Shown here in pieces: positions 52,669 to 61,218 of a stretch of DNA of 64,000 nucleotides (position 1 is its first letter; each line of letters opens with the position of its first letter). The translations under genes were made by a program, and so were the position numbers. The notes under the pieces were generated by a model. The model made no database searches and was not told the DNA's origin. It worked only from the letters and a program-made list of their open reading frames with translations. Origin of the DNA: Turicibacter faecis (GTDB lineage Bacteria > Bacillota_I > Bacilli_A > MOL361 > Turicibacteraceae); the NCBI RefSeq assembly GCF_037076425.1, contig NZ_AP028127.1, positions 1,456,001-1,520,000 of the forward strand, given 5' to 3'.

Positions 52669-54294
52669 TTATTCAACTGAAATAATATATGAATAAACAG
52701 GTTGTTGTCCGTTAAAGATTGTTACTTCCACATCGTCATATTTATTCTCAATGTATTCTGCTAATTCATCAGCTTCATCTTCATCGACACCTTCACCATA
52801 AAGAATTGTAACAATTTCGCTGTCTTCATCAATCATTTTATCGGCTAAAGCGCAGGCACTTTCAAAACGTTCTGGAACAGAAATCACAATATCTTTGTCT
52901 AAAATTCCGATAAAGTCATTTTGTTTAATGTCAACACCGTTCATTTGTGTATCGCGAACCGCGTATGTGACTTGTCCAGATTTAACTTCTTTAATTGCCG
53001 CTGTCATCTCTTCCTCATTATCTTCAATCGGTGCATTTTCATTAAACATCATTAATGCCGTATATCCTTGAGGAATCGTTTTTGAAGGCACAACAACAAC
53101 ATTTGCATCTTCTGTTACATCTTTAGCTTGATTTGCCGCCATAATGATATTACTGTTATTCGGTAAAATGATAATGTTCTTCGCATTCAACTCTTTAATT
53201 GCCGTTAAGAAATCTTCTGTTGAAGGATTCATCGTTTGTCCACCTTCAATCACGTAATGGCACCCTTGTTCTTCAAATAACTGTTTAACACCTTCACCAG
53301 CAACAACTGAAATAATTCCATACTCAGCTTTCTCTGCTTTTGCAACCGGAGCGTTTTGACCAATGATCTCATTATGTTGCTCCGTCATATTTTCAATTTT
53401 TAATTTCACGAATTCACCGTGTTTTTGTGCTAAATTCAACGCATCCCCTGGTGTTAAGGTATGGACATGCACTTTAACGATATCTTCATCTTGCACCACG
53501 ACAATTGAATTCCCTAACTTTTCTAATCGTCCACGGAAAACATCTTCTTTAAATGGTCGACGTCCTTCCTCTAAACGAATGATGAATTCTGTACAATATC
53601 CAAACTCGACTTCCTCACTTGATAAAGCCGTTTGAGCAGCCTCTTGTGTGGTTGTCTGTTCTTCTAATGCGATTGTTTCTCCTTTTAATGCTTTTAAGAA
53701 ACCTTCAATAATATAAAGTAATCCTTGCCCACCACTATCAACAACACCAACTTCCTTTAAAACCGGAAGTAATTCTGGTGTACGATTTAACGACGCTTGC
53801 ATTTCATCAACCACTAACTGATAAAGAGCCTCCATTGTTTCAACTGTTTCATAATTAGCAACTGCTGCCTCTGCAGATTCGCGTGCAACCGTTAAGATTG
53901 TTCCTTCAATAGGCTTCATAACTGCCTTATATGCCGTTTTTACACCACTTTCTAATGCCATCGCAACTTCTTCAATATTTGCTTCGTCCTTCCCCTCAAG
54001 TCCTGTCGCAAACCCTCTAAATAACTGCGATAAAATAACTCCTGAATTTCCACGTGCACCCATTAATAATCCACGAGATAATACTTTAGCAACCTTTCCG
54101 ACTGAGGCTTCATTTAAGGCAAGTAATTCTTTAGCCCCTGCCGTCATCGTCATGCTCATATTCGTTCCCGTATCACCATCTGGAACAGGGAACACGTTAA
54201 GTTGGTCAACATATTTAGAATGATTCGCTAAGTTATTAGCCCCGTTAATTACCATTTGTTTAAATACGATTCCATTAATCTGTTGTAACGACAT
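52669..54294 (-). CDS. fakA: fatty acid kinase subunit A (DAK2 domain, YloV/FakA)
   Basis: 541 aa from ATG 54294 (AGGAGG, 10 nt). N-terminal DAK2 ATP-binding domain with NVFPVPDGDTGTNMSMTM and GARGNSGVILSQLFRG; middle domain with VHVHTLTPGDAL; C-terminal DegV-like/YloV domain. It phosphorylates fatty acids bound to a FakB partner, which is not encoded in this window. Second gene after the Asp23/Gls24 protein. Confidence 0.93.
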   Translation of the reverse strand: MSLQQINGIVFKQMVINGANNLANHSKYVDQLNVFPVPDGDTGTNMSMTMTAGAKELLALNEASVGKVAKVLSRGLLMGARGNSGVILSQLFRGFATGLEGKDEANIEEVAMALESGVKTAYKAVMKPIEGTILTVARESAEAAVANYETVETMEALYQLVVDEMQASLNRTPELLPVLKEVGVVDSGGQGLLYIIEGFLKALKGETIALEEQTTTQEAAQTALSSEEVEFGYCTEFIIRLEEGRRPFKEDVFRGRLEKLGNSIVVVQDEDIVKVHVHTLTPGDALNLAQKHGEFVKLKIENMTEQHNEIIGQNAPVAKAEKAEYGIISVVAGEGVKQLFEEQGCHYVIEGGQTMNPSTEDFLTAIKELNAKNIIILPNNSNIIMAANQAKDVTEDANVVVVPSKTIPQGYTALMMFNENAPIEDNEEEMTAAIKEVKSGQVTYAVRDTQMNGVDIKQNDFIGILDKDIVISVPERFESACALADKMIDEDSEIVTILYGEGVDEDEADELAEYIENKYDDVEVTIFNGQQPVYSYIISVE

Positions 54295-54308
54295 GTTCAA
54301 TACTCCTC

Positions 54309-54674
54309 CTAGCGATCTAAACCTTTAACTCCTTGTACAAACACATTAACTTCTTTAACGTGTTCACCGAAAGTTTTTTCGATCACATATTCTACCTTCT
54401 TCTGAATTTCAAAACATACTTCTGATACTTTAATTCCGATTCCAACAATAACATATAAATCTACAATTAATTTATTATTTTCATCTGCGCGAAGTGTAAC
54501 ACCTTTACTATAGTTTTCCTTTCCTAAAACAACGGCTAATCCATCTTTAACTAAATTTTTTGAAGCCATCCCCACAACACCATAACATTCCGTTGTTGCA
54601 TTCCCAATGACTGTTGAAAGAGCCTCTCTTGAAATATCAATTCGACCATATTCATTTTTAATTTGGACTGTCAT
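54309..54674 (-). CDS. Asp23/Gls24 family protein (YloU-like)
   Basis: 121 aa from ATG 54674 (GGGAGG, 10 nt; a TTG lies three codons upstream). Typical EYGRIDISREALSTVIGNATTECYGVVGM start and IVDLYVIVGIGIKVSEVCFEIQKKVEYVI. Small cytoplasmic protein tied to envelope stress and fatty acid kinase operons. Divergent from rpmB and upstream of fakA, exactly as in Bacillus. Confidence 0.93.
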   Translation of the reverse strand: MTVQIKNEYGRIDISREALSTVIGNATTECYGVVGMASKNLVKDGLAVVLGKENYSKGVTLRADENNKLIVDLYVIVGIGIKVSEVCFEIQKKVEYVIEKTFGEHVKEVNVFVQGVKGLDR

Positions 54675-54887
54675 CTGCGACAAACCTCCCTCAGCGCTTT
54701 ATTCTTAACTTCAATTTTACTATATATTATACACATTGACAAATATAAAATGCCCCTAAAGCCAGGTAAAACCACTTTAACATGACTATTATCCGCAATT
54801 ATTTCAAAAAAACTTGCTAATCAACAAAAAGTATGATAAATTTATAGGAGTCTCAGATATGAATGTGAAGTAAGGAGGTTTTTACTA

Positions 54888-55079
54888 ATGGCTCGTGTTT
54901 GTACAGTAACTGGACGTCGTACTAAAACTGGTAATGCTCGTTCACACGCTATGAACGCTTCAAAACGTACTTGGAAGTCTAACGTTCAAAAAGTTAAAAT
55001 CTTAGTTAACGGTAAACCTAAAAAAGTATACGTTTCTGCTCGCGCATTAAAATCAGGAAAAGTAGAACGCGTTTATTAA
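54888..55079 (+). CDS. rpmB: 50S ribosomal protein L28
   Basis: 63 aa, full bacterial L28: [33 protein letters not shown] and [16 protein letters not shown]. Strong AAGGAGG site. No Cys pairs, so it is the zinc-free form. Stands alone with a strong terminator. Confidence 0.98.
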   Translation: MARVCTVTGRRTKTGNARSHAMNASKRTWKSNVQKVKILVNGKPKKVYVSARALKSGKVERVY

Positions 55080-55083
55080 TAAC

Positions 55084-55121
55084 ATAAAAAAGGTTATCTC
55101 TTATGAGATAGCCTTTTTTAT
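55084..55121. terminator. bidirectional terminator after rpmB
   Basis: AAAAAAGGTTATCTC / GAGATAGCCTTTTTT with a 4-nt loop. Confidence 0.85.
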
Positions 55122-55134
55122 GTTATTAACCATC

Positions 55135-55494
55135 TTATTCTATCCAAATTCTTGTTTTTTCCGTTTGGGTTAAAATATTCACAAAATCGCCCAGCGCTTT
55201 TTTTTCGATAAATAGAAGTAATTGATCATAGTCAATATCAGCATATTTTAAAAGCTCCTGTTTAACCACCTCAATTTTTAAAACCGAACTCGCTAATGAA
55301 ACAGGAATTCGAAAGGTCATCAAACTTTCTGTTTCCTCGAATTGATTGATATTAATATTTAAATATCGATACGTTTGTCCATTTATGCTCTCATAACTTT
55401 GTTCAATTGTTTTAATCAATTGTTGGGCCTGCTCGGCCGTAATGATCCGACGCTCGACCATTTTTAAAATTTTAATTAATTCCTCACTCTTCAT
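55135..55494 (-). CDS. unknown protein with SHOCT-like N-terminus
   Basis: 119 aa from ATG 55494 (AAGGGGGG site). The first 40 residues (EELIKILKMVERRIITAEQAQQLIKTIE) form a helical pair like the short SHOCT/YvlB-type N-terminal domains; the remainder is beta-rich (FRIPVSLASSVLKIEVVK). It follows the 55505-55876 gene by 10 nt and has a related layout, so the two may be paralogues acting together. No known function. Confidence 0.65.
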   Translation of the reverse strand: MKSEELIKILKMVERRIITAEQAQQLIKTIEQSYESINGQTYRYLNININQFEETESLMTFRIPVSLASSVLKIEVVKQELLKYADIDYDQLLLFIEKKALGDFVNILTQTEKTRIWIE

Positions 55495-55504
55495 AAGGCC
55501 CCCC

Positions 55505-55876
55505 TTATTGTGTGATGATACGGACTTGGATTTCTTCCGATTGTAACCGAAAAACTTCAATTGGCGGATAGTCTGCCATTAACTCAACAATTTCTTTTAA
55601 GTGTCTTAGAATTTGTGACTTCTCCTCCTTTGTTAACGGATTTGTTGATTCCCCTTGTTCAAAAGTAATAAAAGGGGCACATAGTTTTAAAAAAGGGGTA
55701 ACAAATTTCAAAGAAACAGCGGGTAATAAAATTTTTTTCCCTCGATGAGTCACTAACAATTTAATTTTACAGGCGCTTTGCTTCTTTAATTTAGTGCCTC
55801 GTTCTATCTCCTTAATTGCTTGTGGAACATTTAATTGGCCGGATTCTATCTTTTCTAGTACCGCTAAATAGTTCAA
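55505..55876 (-). CDS. unknown protein with SHOCT-like N-terminus
   Basis: 123 aa. The N-terminus AVLEKIESGQLNVPQAIKEIE is the YvlB-type motif (helix, ExxxLxxxQAxxxI). Residues 35-75 are hydrophobic and beta-like but not a clear membrane segment; the end is a helix then EEIQVRIITQ. First gene of a two-gene unit with the 55135 gene. An IS200 pair inserted 70 bp upstream may have affected its promoter. Confidence 0.65.
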   Translation of the reverse strand: MNYLAVLEKIESGQLNVPQAIKEIERGTKLKKQSACKIKLLVTHRGKKILLPAVSLKFVTPFLKLCAPFITFEQGESTNPLTKEEKSQILRHLKEIVELMADYPPIEVFRLQSEEIQVRIITQ

Positions 55877-55945
55877 GGCTCATCCCCCTCTCTCCCCTTC
55901 ATCTCCCTATATTGTATTCAAAAAAACATTTAAAAATTATGTAAA

Positions 55946-56705
55946 AATAAAAACTACCCGTCAAACGGGTAGTTTTCTCCAGGGCTATAAGCCCTGATTA
56001 CCGGCTAGCGTCTCAAGGCGCTAGCTTTCACTTTGTTCAAGCTACTTGCCATTGCCACCTTTGCTCACCCCTAAAGGAGTGTTCGTTCTACTGGCTACCC
56101 CTTAAAGGGGTCTTCATATTCTTTTACACTTAATTTATCCATCGCAATATCATGCTTTTCCTGATCCTGAATATATTTCCTTATCGTTGCCTCATTTAGG
56201 CCAACCGTACTGACATAATATCCTTCTGCCCAAAAATGCCGATTTCCAAATTTGTATTTCAAATTTGCATGTTTATCAAACATCATCAATGCACTCTTTC
56301 CTTTCAAATATCCCATAAAACTAGATACACTCATTTTAGGTGGAATACTTACTAACATATGTACATGATCTGGCATTAAATGCCCTTCAATAATTTCAAC
56401 TCCTTTATAGGCACAAAGTTGTTTTAAAATATCTCTTATACTTGTTTTATATTGATTATATATTATTTTTCGTCTATACTTAGGAGTAAACACAATATGG
56501 TATTTGCACATCCATTTTGTGTGCGATAAACTATTTGTTTGATTCGCCATAAAAATCACCTTCTCTTCTAAAATAGTAGCTTGAACAACTCTATTATAGG
56601 AAAAAAGGTGATTTTTTAATGGAGTTATAAACTTTTATTCGCCACCCGCATAGCGGGTGGTTTTATGTTTCACACGCTTTGCGTGTTCAACAGACTAAAG
56701 TCTCT
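55946..56705 (-). mobile_element. IS200-type element, copy A
   Basis: 760-bp unit with left-end hairpin ACTACCCG / CGGGTAGT (55953-55973), right-end hairpins CACCCGC/GCGGGTG and ACACGC/GCGTGT, and one TnpA gene. No TnpB. It is preceded by AATAAAA, which recurs at the start of copy B and after copy B, as expected if this is the target motif. No target duplication, as usual for HUH elements. Confidence 0.88.
56095..56550 (-). CDS. tnpA: IS200-type TnpA transposase, copy A
   Basis: 151 aa from ATG 56550 (AAGGTG, 6 nt). HUH motif in MPDHVHMLVSIP (His62, His64), catalytic Tyr126 in ATIRKYIQDQE, C-terminal Q130. Cuts single-stranded DNA at the element ends. The ribosome site lies in a hairpin with CACCTTTTTT upstream, the known IS200 translational brake. 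Complete and intact. Confidence 0.95.
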   Translation of the reverse strand: MANQTNSLSHTKWMCKYHIVFTPKYRRKIIYNQYKTSIRDILKQLCAYKGVEIIEGHLMPDHVHMLVSIPPKMSVSSFMGYLKGKSALMMFDKHANLKYKFGNRHFWAEGYYVSTVGLNEATIRKYIQDQEKHDIAMDKLSVKEYEDPFKG

Positions 56706-57465
56706 AATAAAAACTACCCGTCAAACGGGTAGTTTTCTCCAGGGCTATAAGCCCTGATTACCGGCTAGCGTCTCAAGGCGCTAGCTTTCACTTTGTTCAA
56801 GCTACTTGCCATTGCCACCTTTGCTCACCCCTAAAGGAGTGTTCGTTCTACTGGCTACCCCTTAAAGGGGTCTTCATATTCTTTTACACTTAATTTATCC
56901 ATCGCAATATCATGCTTTTCCTGATCCTGAATATATTTCCTTATCGTTGCCTCATTTAGGCCAACCGTACTGACATAATATCCTTCTGCCCAAAAATGCC
57001 GATTTCCAAATTTGTATTTCAAATTTGCATGTTTATCAAACATCATCAATGCACTCTTTCCTTTCAAATATCCCATAAAACTAGATACACTCATTTTAGG
57101 TGGAATACTTACTAACATATGTACATGATCTGGCATTAAATGCCCTTCAATAATTTCAACTCCTTTATAGGCACAAAGTTGTTTTAAAATATCTCTTATA
57201 CTTGTTTTATATTGATTATATATTATTTTTCGTCTATACTTAGGAGTAAACACAATATGGTATTTGCACATCCATTTTGTGTGCGATAAACTATTTGTTT
57301 GATTCGCCATAAAAATCACCTTCTCTTCTAAAATAGTAGCTTGAACAACTCTATTATAGGAAAAAAGGTGATTTTTTAATGGAGTTATAAACTTTTATTC
57401 GCCACCCGCATAGCGGGTGGTTTTATGTTTCACACGCTTTGCGTGTTCAACAGACTAAAGTCTCT
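56706..57465 (-). mobile_element. IS200-type element, copy B (tandem, exact period 760 bp)
   Basis: Directly follows copy A; all bases compared by eye are the same. Its ends and AATAAAA entry site repeat those of copy A. Confidence 0.88.
56855..57310 (-). CDS. tnpA: IS200-type TnpA transposase, copy B
   Basis: 151 aa, identical in translation to copy A, intact HUH and Tyr126. Both copies are read toward the fakA side (minus strand). The promoter region and RBS hairpin are also the same, so either copy could supply transposase for both. Confidence 0.95.
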   Translation of the reverse strand: MANQTNSLSHTKWMCKYHIVFTPKYRRKIIYNQYKTSIRDILKQLCAYKGVEIIEGHLMPDHVHMLVSIPPKMSVSSFMGYLKGKSALMMFDKHANLKYKFGNRHFWAEGYYVSTVGLNEATIRKYIQDQEKHDIAMDKLSVKEYEDPFKG

Positions 57466-57471
57466 AATAAA

Positions 57472-57505
57472 AAAATAGTTGTCGATTAATTCGACAACTA
57501 TTTTT
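57472..57505. terminator. terminator of the rsmB-spoVM operon
   Basis: AAAATAGTTGTCGA / TCGACAACTATTTT, 14-bp stem with a 5-nt loop; T-run on the minus strand, overlapping the spoVM stop. The IS200 pair sits right beside it. Confidence 0.85.
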
Positions 57506-57584
57506 AGTGTTTCTTGAACACATTCATAATACTTTGAATAATAACACTGATCCATTTTGGTAGTTTGATTGTATAGAATCTCAT
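57504..57584 (-). CDS. spoVM: SpoVM, small spore-envelope morphogenetic protein
   Basis: 26 aa, too short for usual gene finders. It starts MRFYTIKLPKWISVI and ends NVFKKH, matching Bacillus SpoVM (MKFYTIKLPK... start, 26 aa, same charge pattern, Pro9 kept). AGGGGAG site 9-10 nt upstream of ATG. SpoVM is an amphipathic helix that recognises the convex forespore membrane and anchors SpoIVA at the start of coat assembly. The position downstream of thiN and before rpmB is the Bacillus one. Confidence 0.92.
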   Translation of the reverse strand: MRFYTIKLPKWISVIIQSIMNVFKKH

Positions 57585-57660
57585 CTTTATCCGCTCCCCT
57601 AATCAAAGATGTTAATTACTGTACACTATATGAGGGGAAAAATAGAGATATGACTAAAAG

Positions 57661-58290
57661 TTAATCACAACTCGAAATCATTAATAAATAACCCGATTCA
57701 AATTTTACTTGATAGTCTGCTCCAAGTGTTTCATTACTAATACATCGAATATCATCCTGCGCTAATGTATAGTTTACGAGTGGGTATTTAACGTTTTTTA
57801 ACGTAAGATGAGTCACTGTTGATTCTAATGCAAAAAAGGAAAGGTATTTAAAAGCAGTTGCCTCTAAGTGATGCTCTCCCTTAGAAAGAACCGTCAACCT
57901 ATTTTTCTCACCAACAAGTTGAACGTAAAGCCCCTTCTTGACAAACTGAAGTAATAATCGAATATTGGCTAATGTATGATCAATGCGTCCTCCTAGCGCT
58001 CCATAAAGAGTCACTTCCGACGCTCCTCGCTGCAAAGCTAGATTTAATGCAGCCTCAGTGTCTGTTTCATCCTTTTCGCAAGGAAGATGAATAAGCTCCC
58101 TTGTAGCTTGAGAAACTGCATCATATTCTTCGGGTGTCACGGAATCAAAATCTCCGATTGCTAAATCCGGTGAAATTCCCCGTTCAAGCAGATGAAAGGC
58201 TCCACGATCCACCCCTATAATAAACTGATCTGCTAATGCCTTTTCATCTAAATATAATTCATGAGAACCACAGATAACGGCGACTTTCAT
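57661..58290 (-). CDS. thiN: thiamine pyrophosphokinase
   Basis: 209 aa. DLAIGDFDSVTPEEYDAV and PCEKDETDTEAALNLALQRGASEVTLYGALGGRIDHTLANI are diagnostic; catalytic Asp residues in both. Converts thiamine to thiamine pyrophosphate. Starts 6 nt after the rpe stop. Same place as YloS in Bacillus. Confidence 0.95.
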   Translation of the reverse strand: MKVAVICGSHELYLDEKALADQFIIGVDRGAFHLLERGISPDLAIGDFDSVTPEEYDAVSQATRELIHLPCEKDETDTEAALNLALQRGASEVTLYGALGGRIDHTLANIRLLLQFVKKGLYVQLVGEKNRLTVLSKGEHHLEATAFKYLSFFALESTVTHLTLKNVKYPLVNYTLAQDDIRCISNETLGADYQVKFESGYLLMISSCD

Positions 58291-58296
58291 GGGCCA

Positions 58297-58941
58297 TTAA
58301 CCTTTGATCTGTTCGATGGCAACGCGTCGATTTGGGGCATTAAATACCGCTGAACCCGCGACAACAACATCGGCCCCAGCTTCCTCACATAAGCGAGCTG
58401 TCTGTTCATTTACCCCACCATCAACTTCAATTAAGAAAGATAACTCTAACTTTTTGCGCCATTCATTTAAAATCGCAATTTTATTTAATGCCTCAGGAAT
58501 AAATGTTTGCCCTCCAAAGCCTGGATTAACAGACATAATTAACACCCAATCTACCTCATGTAAGACGTGTTTAATCATCTCAAGTGGCGTGTGAGGGTTT
58601 AAGACGACACCGCATGCCATTCCATTTTGTTTGATTAATTGTAAAGTACGATGTAAATGGCGACATGCCTCCACATGTACCGTAATAATATCCGCCCCAG
58701 CTTCTTTGAAATCTTGAATAAATAAATCAGGATTTTCAATCATTAAATGAACATCAAAAGGTAATGACGTATGAGGACGTAAGCATTTAATTAGACCCGG
58801 TCCTAATGTAATATTCGGTACAAAGTGACCATCCATTACGTCAATATGAATATAATCAGCTCCAAGCTGTTCCACACATTGGACTTCCTCCGCTAATTTT
58901 GAAAAATCAGCAGCTAAAATTGAAGGTGCAAGTTTTAACAT
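58297..58941 (-). CDS. rpe: ribulose-phosphate 3-epimerase
   Basis: 214 aa TIM barrel. APSILAADFSKLAEEV, IHIDVMDGHFVPNITLG and SVNPGFGGQTFIPE, then EVDGGVNEQT, all intact metal and catalytic residues (His33, Asp35, His67-type, Asp176-type). Pentose phosphate pathway. Operon with rsgA and thiN. Confidence 0.97.
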   Translation of the reverse strand: MLKLAPSILAADFSKLAEEVQCVEQLGADYIHIDVMDGHFVPNITLGPGLIKCLRPHTSLPFDVHLMIENPDLFIQDFKEAGADIITVHVEACRHLHRTLQLIKQNGMACGVVLNPHTPLEMIKHVLHEVDWVLIMSVNPGFGGQTFIPEALNKIAILNEWRKKLELSFLIEVDGGVNEQTARLCEEAGADVVVAGSAVFNAPNRRVAIEQIKG

Positions 58942-58961
58942 CGGTTCGACTCCTTTATTCC

Positions 58962-59849
58962 TTAATACTTCGGTTTACGGCTTTTAATTTCTGTCAAGAA
59001 TTGTAGATAATTTTCGTATCTTGTTGGCAATATCTCTCCTACCTCAACCGCTTCCTTTACCGCACAACGCGGCTCATTGACGTGTAAGCATCCTCTGAAC
59101 TTACAATCTTGTGATCGTTGGTAAAATTCAACAAAACACTCTGATAAATCATTAGGTTCTAATTGGTCTAAGTCTAACGAACTAAATCCCGGCGTATCTG
59201 CAATTAATCCATCACTTAATTTATGAAGTTCGACATGCCTTGTCGTATGTTTTCCACGTCCTAACGCTTTCGAAATTTCATTCACCTGAATATTTAGTGT
59301 TTGATCCATTGAATTTAATAACGATGACTTCCCAACTCCTGATTGACCACAGATGACGACAATCTGATTGCGAATCAGATCCTTAATCCCATCTAACCCA
59401 AACTGTTGTTTCGAGGAAGTTTCAATGACTTGATAACCAATTTCTCGATAATACTGAATGATTGGCGCAATTAAAGATTGCTCCTCAGACGTTAACAAGT
59501 CCATTTTGGTCAAAACGATAATAGGTTCGATTTGATTCGCTTCAATAACAGCTAAAAAGCGATCCAAGAGTTTAGGACTAAAGTCAGGTTCTTTTACCGA
59601 AAAAACGACTAATGCCAAATCAACATTTGCAATGGGTGGACGAACCAACTCATTTTTACGGTTTAAAATCTCCATGACATACCCATTCCCATCGGGCTCT
59701 ACAGTAAAGTGAACAGAATCACCAACAAGCGGAGTAATTTTCTTTTTTCGAAATAATCCACGACTTCGACATTGAATCAGTTCTTTCGTCTGTAAATCTT
59801 CAACGTAATAAAACCCGCTTAATGCCTTTAAAATAATTCCTTTTTTCAA
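58962..59849 (-). CDS. rsgA: ribosome small subunit GTPase RsgA (CpgA)
   Basis: 295 aa from TTG 59849 (AAGGTG, 7 nt), which matches the start of Bacillus CpgA (KKGIILKALSGFYYV) and its length. N-terminal OB domain, circularly permuted GTPase (VLTKMDL, GQSGVGKSSLLN, DTPGFSSL), C-terminal zinc finger CKFRGCLHVNEPRCAV. Checks 30S subunit assembly. Follows prkC. Confidence 0.95.
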   Translation of the reverse strand: MKKGIILKALSGFYYVEDLQTKELIQCRSRGLFRKKKITPLVGDSVHFTVEPDGNGYVMEILNRKNELVRPPIANVDLALVVFSVKEPDFSPKLLDRFLAVIEANQIEPIIVLTKMDLLTSEEQSLIAPIIQYYREIGYQVIETSSKQQFGLDGIKDLIRNQIVVICGQSGVGKSSLLNSMDQTLNIQVNEISKALGRGKHTTRHVELHKLSDGLIADTPGFSSLDLDQLEPNDLSECFVEFYQRSQDCKFRGCLHVNEPRCAVKEAVEVGEILPTRYENYLQFLTEIKSRKPKY

Positions 59850-59898
59850 ACTATCACCTTCTAAATGATGAAACGATTTCATCATTTTTCTTTGTTGT

Positions 59899-61218
59899 CT
59901 ATTCTTTCTTATTTGTTTTCTTCTTTTCCTTTTCAGGCTCTTTTGCCACATAAAGGGTTACATTCGATTTAACCTTCACACGTGTTCCTACGGCTGGTGA
60001 AGTTTTAAAAATATCCCCGTCTTCATATTCCTCGTCTTCAATATAAATCACTTTTCCATATTTCAGATTCAGTTTTTTCAATTCTTGTTCTGCTTCTTTT
60101 AACGTCTTTTGGGTAACATCTGGGATATAAACCTCTGCAACTTTACTATGCGCTGGATGGTAAATAATAATAAAGTAAAGTAACATTGCACCGGCTAAGA
60201 AAATAGAAAATGAAACTAAAATGGCTGAATTTAAGAAACCAAACTTCTTTCCGGTATTGGTTTTTCGTCGCCTTTTAGTTTTTTCTGTTGGCTGCTTCGC
60301 CATTTTTTCCGATACCTCCTTTTTAAGGTCCGTCATCACCATCGTTTTTTCAAGATCTTCCTCTTGTAAATCAGTGAGTAGAGGTTCATCAACACGATCC
60401 ATTTGCAGTGCTGAACGTAAACTGACAAGCAATTCATCTACACTACGATAACGTTCACTCGGTTGTTTTGATGTACAACGGCTAATAATATTATCTAGAC
60501 TATTTGGCAATTGATCGTTCACTAATTTAATAGATGGCATCTCTGCTTCTAAATGCTGTAACGCGATATTAACGGCTCCCTCTCCTTTAAAAGGAACATC
60601 GCCCGTCAGTAACTCATATAAAATGATCCCTAACGCATAAATATCTGAGCGCTCTGTAGCTAAATTACCACGGGCTAATTCTGGTGCTAAATAATGCACT
60701 GATCCCATAATGGTATTCGTTTGAGTAATATCGGCCTCGTTACTTGAGAGTGCAATTCCAAAGTCAGTAATTTTTACAACCTGATCCTCTGTAATCATAA
60801 TATTTTGTGATTTTAAATCACGATGAATAATCTTATTTTGGTGAGCGTATAGGACCCCTTCCGCCAACTGGGTCATGACATGAATCGCAGTTTGTGGATC
60901 CAGTGCCCCATGCTCACGCAAATAGTCTTTTAATGTTTTACCATTAACATACTCCATGACAATAAACGGTTGTTGTTTATAATCACCCACGGTATAAACA
61001 TGAACAATATTCGGATGATCTAAATTAATCACCTGAGCCGATTCGCGTTTAAACCGTTTAATAAACCCCTCATCTTTTGACAATTCATAACGCAACATTT
61101 TAATTGCTACGTGTCTTTTTAACGTACGATCGTACGCTAAATAAACATTAGCCATCCCCCCATCGCCAATTAACATTTTAATGTCATAGCGTGAATTAAT
61201 CGTTGTTCCGATTATCAT
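59899..61218 (-). CDS. prkC: PASTA-domain Ser/Thr protein kinase (PrkC type, single PASTA)
   Basis: 439 aa. Kinase domain 1-265: GDGGMANVYLA, VAIKML, HRDLKSQNIM, DFGIA, and APE. Juxtamembrane tail, one membrane segment at about 325-350, then only one PASTA repeat (about 360-425) and a lysine tail. Bacillus PrkC has three PASTA repeats and is about 650 aa, so this one is a short form. Phosphorylates proteins linked to cell-wall sensing and spore germination. Overlaps prpC by 4 nt. Confidence 0.93.
   Translation of the reverse strand: MIIGTTINSRYDIKMLIGDGGMANVYLAYDRTLKRHVAIKMLRYELSKDEGFIKRFKRESAQVINLDHPNIVHVYTVGDYKQQPFIVMEYVNGKTLKDYLREHGALDPQTAIHVMTQLAEGVLYAHQNKIIHRDLKSQNIMITEDQVVKITDFGIALSSNEADITQTNTIMGSVHYLAPELARGNLATERSDIYALGIILYELLTGDVPFKGEGAVNIALQHLEAEMPSIKLVNDQLPNSLDNIISRCTSKQPSERYRSVDELLVSLRSALQMDRVDEPLLTDLQEEDLEKTMVMTDLKKEVSEKMAKQPTEKTKRRRKTNTGKKFGFLNSAILVSFSIFLAGAMLLYFIIIYHPAHSKVAEVYIPDVTQKTLKEAEQELKKLNLKYGKVIYIEDEEYEDGDIFKTSPAVGTRVKVKSNVTLYVAKEPEKEKKKTNKKE

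Noticed and set aside
59850-59951. 34-residue basic N-terminal extension of RsgA
   Set aside because: The TTG at 59849 has the ribosome site and aligns with the known family start; the extension is leader sequence.
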